Source of the DNA: Streptomyces sp. WAC 04229
Lineage (GTDB): Bacteria; Actinomycetota; Actinomycetes; Streptomycetales; Streptomycetaceae
NCBI RefSeq assembly: GCF_003947455.1
Contig: NZ_QHJH01000018.1
Location: forward strand, 1 to 64,000
DNA: 64,000 nt
Direction: 5' to 3'
How positions within the stretch are numbered: position 1 is the stretch's first letter; each line of letters starts with the position of its first letter. Position numbers and translations under genes: made by a program. Below, piece after piece: positions 33,331-42,573 of this stretch. The notes below the pieces were generated by a model that saw only the letters and a program-made list of their open reading frames with translations, did no database searches and was not told the origin of the DNA.

Positions 33331-34365
33331 ATGACACGTGCAGTGGTGATCGGGGCGACGGGACAGATCGGACGCGTGGCCGTGGGGGCACTGGCCCGGG
33401 ACGGCTGGGAGGTGACGGCCGTCTCGCGGGGCGGCGGCCGGGACGCGCGGTGGCCGCGGGACGTACGGGTGGTACGGGCCGACCGGGAGGACGACGCGGC
33501 GCTGTCGGCCGCGGTCGGCGAGGGTTGCGACGTCCTGGTGGACACGGTGGCCTTCGACGCGGGGCACGCACGGCAGTTGACCGCGCTCGCCGGGCGGGTC
33601 GGCTCGGCCGTGGTCGTCTCCAGCGTCTCGGTCTACGAGGACGACGAGGGCCGGAACTTCGACACCCAGTCCGAGCCCGACGGCTTCCCGCACTACCCGG
33701 TGCCGCTCACGGAGGCGCAGCGCACCGTCGAGCCGGGCGATCACTCGTACAGCACCCGGAAGGTGGCGCTGGAACGTGAACTGCTCGCGTCGGGCGACCG
33801 GTTGCCGGCGACCCTGCTGCGCGCGGGCGCGGTGCACGGTCCGTACTGCCGGACCCCGCGCGAGCTGTACTTCGTCAAGCGCAATCTCGACGGCAGGCGC
33901 CGGCGTGTCCTCGCGTACGGGGGCGGGAGCCGCTTCCACCCGGCGAGTGTGCACACCGTCGCCGAGCTGATCCGGCTGGCCGCGCCCCGGCCGGGCAGCC
34001 GCGTCCTGAACGCGGTCGACCCGGACGCGCCGACGGTGGCGGAGATCGCGGCGGCCGTCGACGGGGTGATGGGCGTGGCGGCCGAGGACGTCCTGGTGGA
34101 CGGGGAGCCGCCCGCGGAGACGGTGGGCGACACGCCGTGGTCGGTGTCCGCGCCCGTCGTGTGCGACATGAGCGAGGCGGAACGCCAGTTGGGCTACCGC
34201 CCGGTGGGCCGGTACGCCGACCACCTGGCGGAGACGGTCGCCTTCATCGAGGAGCGGCTGGCCGGACGGGACTGGCGGGAGGCGTACCCCAAGATGTTCC
34301 AGGCGTACGGCGACCTCTTCGACTACGCGGCGGAGGACGCCTGGTTCGCGGCGCGCCGGGGCTGA
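33331..34365 (+). CDS. NAD-dependent epimerase/dehydratase
   Basis: A 344-residue SDR-type protein. The Rossmann motif VIGATGQIGRVA is at residues 6-17 and the catalytic YSTRK (Tyr-x-x-x-Lys) is near residue 145. The C-terminal half, with TPWSVSAPVVCDMSEAERQLGY, matches substrate-binding regions of nucleotide-sugar epimerase relatives. The ATG at 33331 lacks a ribosome site and follows a -10-like TACGGT (33319-33324), suggesting a leaderless mRNA. It is not in a sugar-biosynthesis cluster, so its substrate is unknown. Confidence 0.88.
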   Translation: MTRAVVIGATGQIGRVAVGALARDGWEVTAVSRGGGRDARWPRDVRVVRADREDDAALSAAVGEGCDVLVDTVAFDAGHARQLTALAGRVGSAVVVSSVSVYEDDEGRNFDTQSEPDGFPHYPVPLTEAQRTVEPGDHSYSTRKVALERELLASGDRLPATLLRAGAVHGPYCRTPRELYFVKRNLDGRRRRVLAYGGGSRFHPASVHTVAELIRLAAPRPGSRVLNAVDPDAPTVAEIAAAVDGVMGVAAEDVLVDGEPPAETVGDTPWSVSAPVVCDMSEAERQLGYRPVGRYADHLAETVAFIEERLAGRDWREAYPKMFQAYGDLFDYAAEDAWFAARRG

Positions 34366-34375
34366 GCACGGCGAA

Positions 34376-34402
34376 GGGGCGGCCGGTCGGACCGGCCGCC
34401 CC
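34376..34402. terminator. Bidirectional terminator between convergent genes
   Basis: The nearly perfect palindrome GGGGCGGCCGGTC/GACCGGCCGCCCC (34376-34388 and 34390-34402) sits between the epimerase and tap stops and can terminate from both sides. Confidence 0.85.
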
Positions 34403-34421
34403 CATGTGGTTGCCGCGATGG

Positions 34422-36035
34422 TCAGGGCTTGGGCGTGGCGTGCGGGGCGCAGGTCACGTCCTTGGGGTCCACCTTCCCGGTGAGCAGATAGGTGTCGACC
34501 CGGTCGTTGACGCACGGGTTGACCAGCCCGGTGACGCCGTGCGAGCCGGCGTCCCGCTCGGTGATGAGCCGGGATCCCTTGAACCGCTTGTGCAGTTCGA
34601 CGGCGCCGCCGTACGGGGTGGCCGCGTCCCGTTCGGACTGGACGATCAGCACCGGCGGCAGGCCCTTGCCGGTCTTCACGTTCACCGGGGTGCGCTGCTT
34701 GACCGGCCAGGTGGCACAGGGCAGGTTCATCCAGGCGTTGGCCCAGGTCATGAACGGGTGGTCGCGGTGCAGCTTGGTGTTGTCGGCATCCCAGGTGCGC
34801 CAGTCGGTGGGCCACCGGGCGTCGGCGCACTCGACGGCCGTGTAGACGGCGTTGCCGTTCTCCGACGAGGCATTGCCCGCGGTGTCGGAGAGGTCCGGCG
34901 CGGCGGCGTCGACGAGGGCCTGGGTGTCACCGGCGACGTACTTGCCGAAGATGTCCGCGGTGGGCACCCACGCGGAGTCGTAGTACGGGGCGCTCTGGAA
35001 GAAGGAGATCAGCTCTGCCGGGCCCACGACGCCGCCGAGGGGTTCCTTCGCGGCGGTGGCGCGCAGCTTCAGCCACTGCTCCTGGACCTCGGCACGGGTG
35101 TCACCCAGGTGGAAGGTGGCGTCGTTCTTCGCGACCCAGTCCTGCCAGTCCTTCCAGCGCTGCTCGAAGGCGACGTCCTGGTCCAGGTTGGCCTGGTACC
35201 AGATCTTCTCGCGGGACGGGTTGACGACGCTGTCGACGACCATGCGGCGCACGTGGCCGGGGAAGAGGGTGCCGTAGACGGCGCCGAGGTAGGTGCCGTA
35301 GGAGACGCCGAGGAAGTTGAGCTTCTTCTCGCCGAGGGCGGCCCGGACGACGTCGAGGTCGCGGGCGGTGTTCGGCGTGGTCATGTGCGGGAGCATCTCG
35401 CCGCTGCGCTCGAAGCAGCCGTCGGCGTACTCCCGGGCGAGCTTGCGCTGGGCACGCTTGTCGGCCTCGGAGCCGGGCACGGGGTCCATCTTGGGTGCCT
35501 TGACGAACTCCTGCGGGTCGACGCAGGAGATGGGCGCGGACTTGCCGACGCCGCGCGGATCGAAGCCCACGAAGTCGTACGCCTCGGCCGTCTTGGCCCA
35601 CACCGCGCTCTTGCCGGTGACGCGGGCCGGGAAGCGCAGTCCGGAGCCGCCCGGGCCGCCGGGGTTGTAGAGGAGGGCGCCCTGGCGCTGGCTCTTGGTG
35701 CCGGTGTTGCCGATGCGGTCGACGGCGATCTTGATCTGCCTGCCGAACGGCTTGGCGTAGTCGAGCGGCACCGTGACGTAGCCGCACTGGATCGGCTTGG
35801 GGAGGTTCCAGTCGGCGGGGCAGTCCTGCCAGTCGACCCCGGCGCGGGCGGCGCGGGCGGCGGCGATGACGGCACCGCGGGCCTCGTGGTCCCAGCCTTG
35901 CGCGGAGGGCTGCCCGGACGCGGGTGCGGCGCTCGCGGTGGGTGCCGTGACGGCACCGGCTATCAGCGTGGCGGTGACCAGCGCTCCGGCCGTGCCGAAC
36001 GCCGTCGCCCTCCGCCGCACTCTGCTCTTGCTCAA
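34422..36035 (-). CDS. tap: Secreted tripeptidyl aminopeptidase
   Basis: A 537-residue secreted serine exopeptidase that releases tripeptides from protein N-termini; the length equals that of S. lividans Tap as I recall it. The signal peptide ends at TASA|A (about residue 36). The alpha/beta-hydrolase catalytic Ser245 is in GVSYGTYLG; the Asp is in QSERDAATPY and the His in AGSHGVTG near the C-terminus; the oxyanion-region YNPGGPGGSG is at about 123. The start is the TTG at 36035 (GGGGAGG about 6 nt upstream); no ATG/GTG with a ribosome site fits. A hairpin in the leader may cover that site. Confidence 0.95.
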   Translation of the reverse strand: MSKSRVRRRATAFGTAGALVTATLIAGAVTAPTASAAPASGQPSAQGWDHEARGAVIAAARAARAGVDWQDCPADWNLPKPIQCGYVTVPLDYAKPFGRQIKIAVDRIGNTGTKSQRQGALLYNPGGPGGSGLRFPARVTGKSAVWAKTAEAYDFVGFDPRGVGKSAPISCVDPQEFVKAPKMDPVPGSEADKRAQRKLAREYADGCFERSGEMLPHMTTPNTARDLDVVRAALGEKKLNFLGVSYGTYLGAVYGTLFPGHVRRMVVDSVVNPSREKIWYQANLDQDVAFEQRWKDWQDWVAKNDATFHLGDTRAEVQEQWLKLRATAAKEPLGGVVGPAELISFFQSAPYYDSAWVPTADIFGKYVAGDTQALVDAAAPDLSDTAGNASSENGNAVYTAVECADARWPTDWRTWDADNTKLHRDHPFMTWANAWMNLPCATWPVKQRTPVNVKTGKGLPPVLIVQSERDAATPYGGAVELHKRFKGSRLITERDAGSHGVTGLVNPCVNDRVDTYLLTGKVDPKDVTCAPHATPKP

Positions 36036-36043
36036 GTGGCCCT

Positions 36044-36072
36044 CCCCGTACGTGTTCGTGACAAGTACGGGG
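36044..36072 (-). promoter_or_regulatory. Inverted repeat overlapping the tap ribosome-binding site
   Basis: CCCCGTAC (minus strand 36072-36065) can pair with GTACGGGG (36051-36044) across a 13-nt loop. The 3' arm includes the GGGG of the GGGGAGG ribosome site for the TTG start, so folding would hide part of it. Confidence 0.5.
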
Positions 36073-36151
36073 ATCCTCGCGGCTGTGCGTCGGCTGAGAA
36101 CAGACCAAGTGCTACTTCTTTGCCAATCCGATAAACGGAGAAAGGCGTTCG

Positions 36152-36915
36152 CTAGTCGCGCCCCAGTGAGGCCAACGCCCCGTCCAGCAGCCGCCGCAGC
36201 CGCAACGCGTCCGGCGCCACCGCCGTCACCAGCGCGGCGGGGCCGGCCAGCGGCATGACGGCCGCGCCCTCCTCGAACACCCGGGCGGCCGGCGGCTCCG
36301 TCGCGAACCCGGGCCGTACGACGACCAGCTGGCCCACGGCACGGTGTCCGGCGAGCCCCGCGGGCCCGTCCCAGCCGCCCGGGGCGCCGGGCCCGCAGGC
36401 CAGTTCCTGGTCGAGGACGCCGCGGCCCTCGATCCGTACCGTCAGACGGCTGGTGAGGCGTCCCGGTTCCTCCCCGGCCCGGCCGAGCACCTGCTCCTCG
36501 CGCAGCAGCAGCCGGGCTCCGGCCGCGAGGTCGACGCGCGTGGCGACGTACAGGTCGCTGCCGTGCGCGGAGATCAGCTGCTCGGGCAGCCAGTGCAGTT
36601 CGGCGTCGTCGCCGACGGTGAGCCGGACGTCGTAGTGGGAGCCCGCCTTCTCCTGCCCCGGCAGGGCGAGGGTGGCGGCGGCCGAGCCGACCCGCAGCCG
36701 GGCGCCCCGGGCCGCCTCGGCCGTCACCGTGAAGTGGTCGCCACCGAGCGGCCCGCTCATCGCCCCGACCAGCATCACCCGGGCCTCGGCACCGCTCCCC
36801 CGCGTCCGGCGCACCGCGAGCGGCCCCTCGCCCTCCAGCACGGGCAGGGCGGTGCCGCCGCGCCCGTCGCCGCGGGCGAGAATCCGGGCCCTCGCCCGCA
36901 CGCCGCCCGGACTGG

Positions 36916-36919
<4 letters not shown>
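36152..36919 (-). CDS. ureD: Urease accessory protein UreD
   Basis: A 255-residue UreD/UreH-family scaffold that, with UreF and UreG, delivers nickel into apo-urease. Typical features are [44 protein letters not shown] and [16 protein letters not shown]. The GTG at 36919 overlaps the ureG stop (GTGA), so ureG-ureD are coupled. It is the last urease gene, followed by tap after about 116 bp. UreD sequences diverge strongly, so the assignment rests on both motif pattern and cluster position. Confidence 0.93.
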
Positions 36920-37593
<674 letters not shown>

Positions 37594-37623
37594 GAGGCGG
37601 CTCCTTGGCAACCGGATTGCGTT

Positions 37624-37765
37624 GTCAGCCCGTCCGGCGCTTGAGGACGAGGCCGTCCAGGCCGAAGGGGGTCCAGGCCGAAGGGGGTCCAGGGGGCGAA
37701 GCCCCCTTGGCGGGGTCGAAGGGGCAGAGCCCCTGGGGTCGGGAATGGGAAGGGGCGGCGGGGGC
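37624..37765. repeat. Streptomyces interspersed repeat inside the urease operon
   Basis: The segment beginning CAGCCCGTCCGGCGCTTGAG is one I recognise from intergenic regions of many Streptomyces. Here it contains a tandem duplication of a 16-bp unit (37657-37672 and 37673-37688), then two hairpins: GGGGGC-GAA-GCCCCC (37692-37706) and AGGGGC-AGA-GCCCCT (37720-37734). It separates ureF from ureG and could act as an attenuator or processing site in the polycistronic mRNA (inference). Confidence 0.75.
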
Positions 37766-37775
37766 GGACAACGCC

Positions 37776-38450
37776 CTACGAGGCGAACAACCGAACCGCC
37801 CACCCCGCATGCGCCTCCGCCGCGATCTCCAGCAACGGCGCCGACCGCGCGGGCAGCGCATCGACCCCGTCGGTCATGACGCGCGCCGCCGCCTCCACCG
37901 CGTCCCGCGCCACCAGATCCACGTCGTCCGCGAGCCGCGCCAGCGCCCCCGTCGCGTCGAAGGGGTCGAGGCTGAGCAGCCGCACGACCGCGGTGGCCGG
38001 CCCGCTCACCCCCTCGTAGGCGGAGCAGTACGCCGCGTCCAGCGCCCCCAGCCCGGCGGCGCGGGCGGCGACCCCCAGTACGACGGGCTGATGCGCGCCC
38101 TTGGGGAACCTCCCCGCCAGCGCGTCGAGTTCGGGATGCGGCCAGGTCGCCCGCGCGGCCCGCATCAGCTGCCGCCCGAGTCTGCGCGCCACCCCCCGCA
38201 GGGCGGGCGACGGGGTACGGGCGTCGGCTGCCCGGTCGAGCCCGACGGGGTCCGCGCCGAGGGCCGCGGCCGCCGCGAGGGACGCCGCGACGGCGCCGCT
38301 CGTGTGCAGCCGCCCCCGGCAGAACTCCTCCAGGCTCGCGGCGTCGGTCACGCGTCCCGCCCGGACGGCGGCCTCCGCCCCGCCGGAGTGGGCGTGCCCT
38401 CCGGCGGGGAAGCGGCCGTCCGCGAGGACGAGCAGTGCTGCGCGGCTCAT
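37776..38450 (-). CDS. ureF: Urease accessory protein UreF
   Basis: A 224-residue all-helical accessory protein that activates UreG in the urease maturation complex. The family pattern is seen in [21 protein letters not shown] at the N-terminus, [15 protein letters not shown] in the middle and a C-terminal [17 protein letters not shown]. It begins 8 bp after the ureC stop. The ribosome site is weak, so translation may depend on coupling with ureC. Confidence 0.93.
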   Translation of the reverse strand: MSRAALLVLADGRFPAGGHAHSGGAEAAVRAGRVTDAASLEEFCRGRLHTSGAVAASLAAAAALGADPVGLDRAADARTPSPALRGVARRLGRQLMRAARATWPHPELDALAGRFPKGAHQPVVLGVAARAAGLGALDAAYCSAYEGVSGPATAVVRLLSLDPFDATGALARLADDVDLVARDAVEAAARVMTDGVDALPARSAPLLEIAAEAHAGWAVRLFAS

Positions 38451-38458
38451 CCCGGCGC

Positions 38459-40180
38459 TCAGAAGAGGAAGTACCGCTGGGCCAGCGGCAGTTCGGCGAC
38501 GGGTGCGGGCTCGACGAGTTCGCCGTCGATGGTCACCGCGAAGGAGTCCGCGGCGACCTCCACGCGGGGCAGTGCGTCGTTCTCCCGCATGTCGGCCTTG
38601 GTACGGCCGCGCGTGGACCGGATCGGCACCAGCTCCCGCCCGAGTCCCAGCCGTTCCGCCAGTCCGTCCTCGACGGCCCGCTCGGCCACGAAGGCGACCG
38701 AGTTGGCGGCCGGCGCCGTCCCGTGGGCACCGAACATCGGGCGCGGCAGGACCGGCTGCGGGGTCGGGATGGAGGCGTTCGCGTCGCCCATCTGCGCGTA
38801 CGCGATCTGGCCGCCCTTGAGGACGAGCTGCGGCTTCACCCCGAAGAACCGCGGCTCCCAGAGCACGAGGTCGGCGAGCTTGCCGCTCTCGACGGAGCCG
38901 ACCTCGTGCTCGATGCCCTGCGCCACGGCGGGGTTGATCGTGTACTTGGCGACATAGCGACGGGCGCGCCGGTTGTCGGCCCGCGTGTCGCCGGGCAGGA
39001 AGCCGCGGCGCCGCTTCATCACGTGCGCGGTCTGCCAGGTCCGCATGATCACCTCGCCGATGCGGCCCATGGCCTGGGCGTCCGACGCCATGATGGAGAT
39101 CGCCCCCATGTCGTGCAGGACGTCCTCGGCGGCGATGGTGCTGGGCCGGATACGGGACTCGGCGAAGGCCAGGTCCTCGGGGACGGCCGGGTTCAGGTGG
39201 TGGCAGACCATCAGCATGTCGAGGTGTTCCTCGACGGTGTTGACGGTGTGCGGCCGGGTCGGGTTGGTGGAGGCCGGCAGCATGTTGGGCAGTGACACCG
39301 CGGTGATCATGTCGGGTGCGTGGCCTCCGCCCGCGCCCTCGACGTGGAAGGCGTGCAGGGTGCGGCCCGCGACCGCGTCGAAGGTGTCGCCGACGAAGCC
39401 CGCCTCGTTCAGGGTGTCGGTGTGGACGGCGAGCTGGACGCCGGACTCCTCGCAGACGTCCAGGCAGGCGGAGATGACGGCGGGGGTGGCGCCCCAGTCC
39501 TCGTGGATCTTGAAGCCGAGCACTCCGGCGCGGAGCTGGTCGCGCATCGACTCCTTGGACATGGTGCTGCCCTTGCCCAGGAAGCCGATGTTGACGGGGC
39601 TCGACTCCAGGGCGGCGAACATCCGCGCCAGGTGCCACGAACCCGGGGTGACGGTGGTCGCCTTGCTGCCCTCGGCCGGCCCCGTGCCGCCGCCGATGAG
39701 GGTGGTGACGCCCGACGCCAGGGCCTCGTCGACCGCGGTCGGCGCGATGAAGTGCACGTGGGTGTCGATGCCGCCCGCGGTGAGGATCTTGCCGTTGCCC
39801 GCGATGACCTCCGTCTCGGGCCCGATGACGAGGTCGGGGTGGACGCCGTCCATCGTGTCCGGGTTGCCGGACTTGCCGATGCCGGTGATCCGGCCGTCCC
39901 GGATGCCGACGTCGGCCTTGACGATGCCCCAGTGGTCGATGATCACGGCACCCGTGACAACGGTGTCGGGGGCGCCTTCGGCGCGCGTGGCGCGCGACTG
40001 GCCCATGGATTCGCGCAGCACCTTGCCGCCGCCGAAGACGGCCTCGTCCCCGGAGCGGCCCGGGCCGCCCGCGCGGTCCTCCTCGATCTCGACGAAGAGG
40101 TCGGTGTCGGCGAGGCGGACCCGGTCGCCGGTGGTCGGGCCGAACAGGTCGGCGTAGGCGCCGCGGGACAGCTCAGGCAT
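38459..40180 (-). CDS. ureC: Urease alpha subunit UreC
   Basis: The 573-residue catalytic subunit hydrolysing urea to ammonia and carbamate. Visible nickel-site elements are [12 protein letters not shown] (two His), the carbamylated Lys in [12 protein letters not shown] (Lys and His ligands), [15 protein letters not shown], and the mobile-flap MVCHHLNP with the catalytic His. The C-terminal YFLF is the usual urease end. I chose the ATG at 40180 (GGAGGT upstream) over an in-frame ATG at 40228 that lies within ureB. It overlaps the ureB end by 8 bp. Confidence 0.98.
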   Translation of the reverse strand: MPELSRGAYADLFGPTTGDRVRLADTDLFVEIEEDRAGGPGRSGDEAVFGGGKVLRESMGQSRATRAEGAPDTVVTGAVIIDHWGIVKADVGIRDGRITGIGKSGNPDTMDGVHPDLVIGPETEVIAGNGKILTAGGIDTHVHFIAPTAVDEALASGVTTLIGGGTGPAEGSKATTVTPGSWHLARMFAALESSPVNIGFLGKGSTMSKESMRDQLRAGVLGFKIHEDWGATPAVISACLDVCEESGVQLAVHTDTLNEAGFVGDTFDAVAGRTLHAFHVEGAGGGHAPDMITAVSLPNMLPASTNPTRPHTVNTVEEHLDMLMVCHHLNPAVPEDLAFAESRIRPSTIAAEDVLHDMGAISIMASDAQAMGRIGEVIMRTWQTAHVMKRRRGFLPGDTRADNRRARRYVAKYTINPAVAQGIEHEVGSVESGKLADLVLWEPRFFGVKPQLVLKGGQIAYAQMGDANASIPTPQPVLPRPMFGAHGTAPAANSVAFVAERAVEDGLAERLGLGRELVPIRSTRGRTKADMRENDALPRVEVAADSFAVTIDGELVEPAPVAELPLAQRYFLF

Positions 40181-40484
40181 CGAGGGCACCTCCGGTGGCG
40201 CCGCGCAGGCCCATGACGACGCGGGCACCCGCGAGGGGGACCAGTTCGACGTCGACGGGGATGCCGGGCTCGAACCGGACGGCGGTGCCGGCGGCGATGT
40301 TCAGCCGGGTGCCGTGCGCGGCGGTGCGGTCGAACTCGAGACCGGGGTTGGCCTCGGCGAAGTGGTAGTGGGAGCCGACCTGGACGGGCCGGTCGGCGGT
40401 GTTGAGAACGGTCAGACGGGTGACCGGGCGCCCCTCGTTGAAGGGGACCGGCGCGTCGGCGAAGAGGATCTCTCCGGGAATCAT
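40173..40484 (-). CDS. ureB: Urease beta subunit UreB
   Basis: The 103-residue structural beta subunit of urease. The start [20 protein letters not shown] and the conserved [18 protein letters not shown] and GTAVRFEPG segments identify it. It lies 13 bp after ureA and overlaps ureC by 8 bp. The subunits are separate, as in most bacteria, rather than fused. Confidence 0.97.
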   Translation of the reverse strand: MIPGEILFADAPVPFNEGRPVTRLTVLNTADRPVQVGSHYHFAEANPGLEFDRTAAHGTRLNIAAGTAVRFEPGIPVDVELVPLAGARVVMGLRGATGGALDA

Positions 40485-40497
40485 GGCCGCCGCCCCG

Positions 40498-40800
40498 TCA
40501 GACGATCGGTTCGTGGACGGTGACCAGCTTGGTGCCGTCCGGGAAGGTGGCCTCGACCTGCACGTCGTGGATCATCTCGGGGACTCCCTCCATGACCTCG
40601 TCGCGCTGGAGCACCTTGCGTCCGGAGGACATGAGTTCACCCACGGTCCGCCCGTCCCGGGCGCCTTCGAGGATGTGCGCGGTGATCAGCGCGACGACCT
40701 CGGGGTGGTTGAGCTTCACGCCTCGCGCGCGACGCTTCTCCGCCACGTCCGCGGCCACATGGATGAGCAGTCTCTCCTGCTCGTGCGGGGTCAGTTGCAT
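40498..40800 (-). CDS. ureA: Urease gamma subunit UreA
   Basis: The 100-residue gamma subunit. [37 protein letters not shown] and [24 protein letters not shown] are hallmark stretches. The ATG at 40800 follows GAGGTG. It is the first gene of the operon; the 259 bp upstream carry a candidate promoter and an array of GlnR/PhoP-like half-sites, consistent with nitrogen control. Confidence 0.97.
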   Translation of the reverse strand: MQLTPHEQERLLIHVAADVAEKRRARGVKLNHPEVVALITAHILEGARDGRTVGELMSSGRKVLQRDEVMEGVPEMIHDVQVEATFPDGTKLVTVHEPIV

Positions 40801-40869
40801 GTAGCACCTCACAGGACATGACGCCGGGACCGGACGGTCCGGGCTGCCGCGGCCACCACGGCGGCTCAA

Positions 40870-40897
40870 GATGTAACACACACGGATGGACCGCCAA
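40870..40897 (-). promoter_or_regulatory. Candidate ureA promoter
   Basis: On the minus strand, a -35-like TTGGCG (40897-40892), a 16-nt spacer and a -10-like TACATC (40875-40870) would start transcription about 62 nt upstream of the ureA ATG. Confidence 0.5.
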
Positions 40898-40953
40898 GCA
40901 CCTGCCGTTCCACGAAAACCGCAGGTGGATAGGGTGGAGGCTACGGCTGGCGT

Positions 40954-40991
40954 GTTTCCGTCGCATGACCGGGTTTTGACCGACTGATTAC
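40954..40991 (-). promoter_or_regulatory. Candidate GlnR/PhoP-type operator array upstream of ureA
   Basis: Minus-strand half-sites GTAAT (40991-40987), GTCAA (40980-40976), GTCAT (40969-40965) and GAAAC (40958-40954) are each separated by exactly 6 nt, an 11-bp period. The last two approximate the GlnR box gTnAC-n6-GaAAC with one mismatch. The array lies about 90-130 bp upstream of the predicted start site, a normal position for an OmpR-family activator. Confidence 0.6.
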
Positions 40992-41059
40992 CGGTGGTGT
41001 CGACGCGTTGACGCCTGCCCGCACGCGGACGCCGCCGACCAGCGGCCGTCCGCCGGGCG

Positions 41060-41344
41060 CTAGGCCGGGTTCGGCCCGCGGTGCTCCGCGGCGATGCCGA
41101 AGCGGTGGGGTTCGCGGGGCGGGGCGGCGGCCGTGTCCTGGACGCCGGCGACCGAGGTGATCACCTGTCCCTCCGACGGTTCCCCGGCCTCCTGCTCCAG
41201 GCGCTCCAGGTCGGCGGCGGAGACGAGGGCGACGAGAGGCTTGCCGTGCCGCGTGACGACGACGCGTTCACCGCCGTACACCACCCGGTTGATCAGGTCG
41301 GCGAGCTCAGCCCTGGCTTGCGTCACCGGAATCTCGTAGGCCAT
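41060..41344 (-). CDS. Phd/YefM-family antitoxin (orphan)
   Basis: A 94-residue protein. The N-terminal [19 protein letters not shown] and [24 protein letters not shown] (residues 3-50) are the Phd/YefM DNA-binding antitoxin fold; the C-terminal half is a low-complexity Pro/Ala tail instead of a clear toxin-neutralising helix. No RelE/Doc toxin gene adjoins it on either side, so it is an orphan or a transcription factor. A -10-like TAAGCT (41356-41351) lies 7 nt before the ATG, suggesting a leaderless mRNA. Confidence 0.88.
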   Translation of the reverse strand: MAYEIPVTQARAELADLINRVVYGGERVVVTRHGKPLVALVSAADLERLEQEAGEPSEGQVITSVAGVQDTAAAPPREPHRFGIAAEHRGPNPA

Positions 41345-41458
41345 GCACCCAGCTTACGGTTCACCCCGCGCCGACCGGCTGCGCCGCCGCCGGGCCGGGT
41401 GGACGATGGGAGCGGAGGCACCCCCTCGCCCCATGGCCACGCCCCGCGGGAGGTACCC

Positions 41459-41827
41459 ATGACCGGCGAACCGTCGTTCTTCGAGCTCGGCGTGGCGGAC
41501 CCCGAGCGCGGGCGGGTCTTCTACGGCACCCTGTTCGGCTGGGCCCTCGAGGCGGGCCCCACGGGGGACGGGTTCTCCATCGGCACCGCCGGGCTGCCGG
41601 GCGGCATGCACGGCGGTGACCCGGGCGCCTCCCCGTACCTGTTCTTCCGGGTCGACGACCTGGACGCCGCCGTGGCCCGGGTGCGTGAGCTGGGCGGCTC
41701 CGTCGAGGAGCTGGGCGAGGAGGGCGGGGAGGAGGCGGGGTCGGCGGCCCGCTTCGGGCGGTTCAAGCTCTGCCGGGACGACCAGGGCTCCGTCTTCGGC
41801 CTGCACGAGCCACCGCACGGGAACTGA
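41459..41827 (+). CDS. VOC-family (glyoxalase/bleomycin-resistance-like) protein
   Basis: A 122-residue vicinal-oxygen-chelate fold protein. The paired beta-alpha-beta-beta-beta pattern is visible in [23 protein letters not shown] and later [23 protein letters not shown], ending in [17 protein letters not shown]. Metal ligands are incomplete, as in many single-domain VOC proteins of unknown role. GGGAGG precedes the ATG at 41459. Confidence 0.88.
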   Translation: MTGEPSFFELGVADPERGRVFYGTLFGWALEAGPTGDGFSIGTAGLPGGMHGGDPGASPYLFFRVDDLDAAVARVRELGGSVEELGEEGGEEAGSAARFGRFKLCRDDQGSVFGLHEPPHGN

Positions 41828-41858
41828 TCGCGGGGTTACGCGATTTCCCACCCCTCGC

Positions 41859-41877
41859 AATGTACGTCCTGTACATT
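41859..41877. promoter_or_regulatory. Perfect palindrome upstream of the ClpP-like gene
   Basis: AATGTAC-GTCCT-GTACATT is a perfect 7+5+7 inverted repeat. TACATT (41872-41877) doubles as a -10-like element, so a bound repressor would block transcription of the ClpP-like gene that starts at 41931. Confidence 0.65.
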
Positions 41878-41930
41878 TTATGCGGAGCCAGTGCAGCCGA
41901 AGAGGGTTCCGCCACGAGGAGGGGTTCGCC

Positions 41931-42566
41931 ATGACCCGACCGCCCGCCCGACATGTCCTGCCCGAGTTCACCGAGCGCACTAGTGCCGGCTCCCGGACGT
42001 CGGACCCGTACTCGAAGCTGCTGGAGGAGCGGATCGTCTTCCTCGGGACGCCGGTCGACGAGACCTCCGCGAACGATGTGACGGCGCAGTTCATGCACCT
42101 GGAGCACCGGGCCCCGGACCGGGACATCGCCCTCTGCATCAACTCCCCCGGCGGCTCGTTCACGGCCATGACGGCGATCTACGACACGATGCGCCACGTC
42201 GCCTGCGACGTGGAGACGACCTGCCTGGGACAGGCCGGCGCCTCCGCCGCCCTGCTGCTGGCGGCGGGCACGCCGGGCAAGCGCGCGATGCTGCCCGGGG
42301 CGCGGGTGGTGCTGCGTCAGCCGTTGCTCGCCGATCCGGTGGAGGGGCAGGCGAGCGACCTGGCCATCCAAGCCGAGGAGTTGACCCGGATCCGCGCCCG
42401 CCTGGAGGAGATCCTTGTACGGCACACGGGCCGCACTCCGGCGCAGGTGACCGAGGACATCGAGCGGAGCACCGTCCTGGACGCCCAACAGGCCCTGGAG
42501 TACGGGCTGGTGGACCGGATCGTGTCCGACCGCTCGGCCGTGGCCGGCGCACCCGGCACCCGGTGA
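41931..42566 (+). CDS. ClpP-like protein lacking the catalytic triad
   Basis: A 211-residue homologue of the Clp protease proteolytic subunit. The fold is well conserved ([66 protein letters not shown]). Aligning by motif, however, the nucleophile Ser position is Ala104 (GQAGAS instead of GQAAS), the catalytic His is Arg129 (VVLRQP instead of VxIHQP) and the Asp is Ser180 (DIERS instead of DIERD). It is therefore probably inactive, perhaps a regulatory ring subunit or adaptor. GAGGAGGGG precedes the ATG. A 102-residue gene follows by 7 nt. Confidence 0.9.
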   Translation: MTRPPARHVLPEFTERTSAGSRTSDPYSKLLEERIVFLGTPVDETSANDVTAQFMHLEHRAPDRDIALCINSPGGSFTAMTAIYDTMRHVACDVETTCLGQAGASAALLLAAGTPGKRAMLPGARVVLRQPLLADPVEGQASDLAIQAEELTRIRARLEEILVRHTGRTPAQVTEDIERSTVLDAQQALEYGLVDRIVSDRSAVAGAPGTR

Positions 42567-42573
42567 ACGGCCG

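Noticed and set aside
41828-41930. ClgR box upstream of the ClpP-like gene
   Set aside because: No GTTCGC-N5-GCG match is present; the only strong symmetric element is the AATGTAC palindrome.
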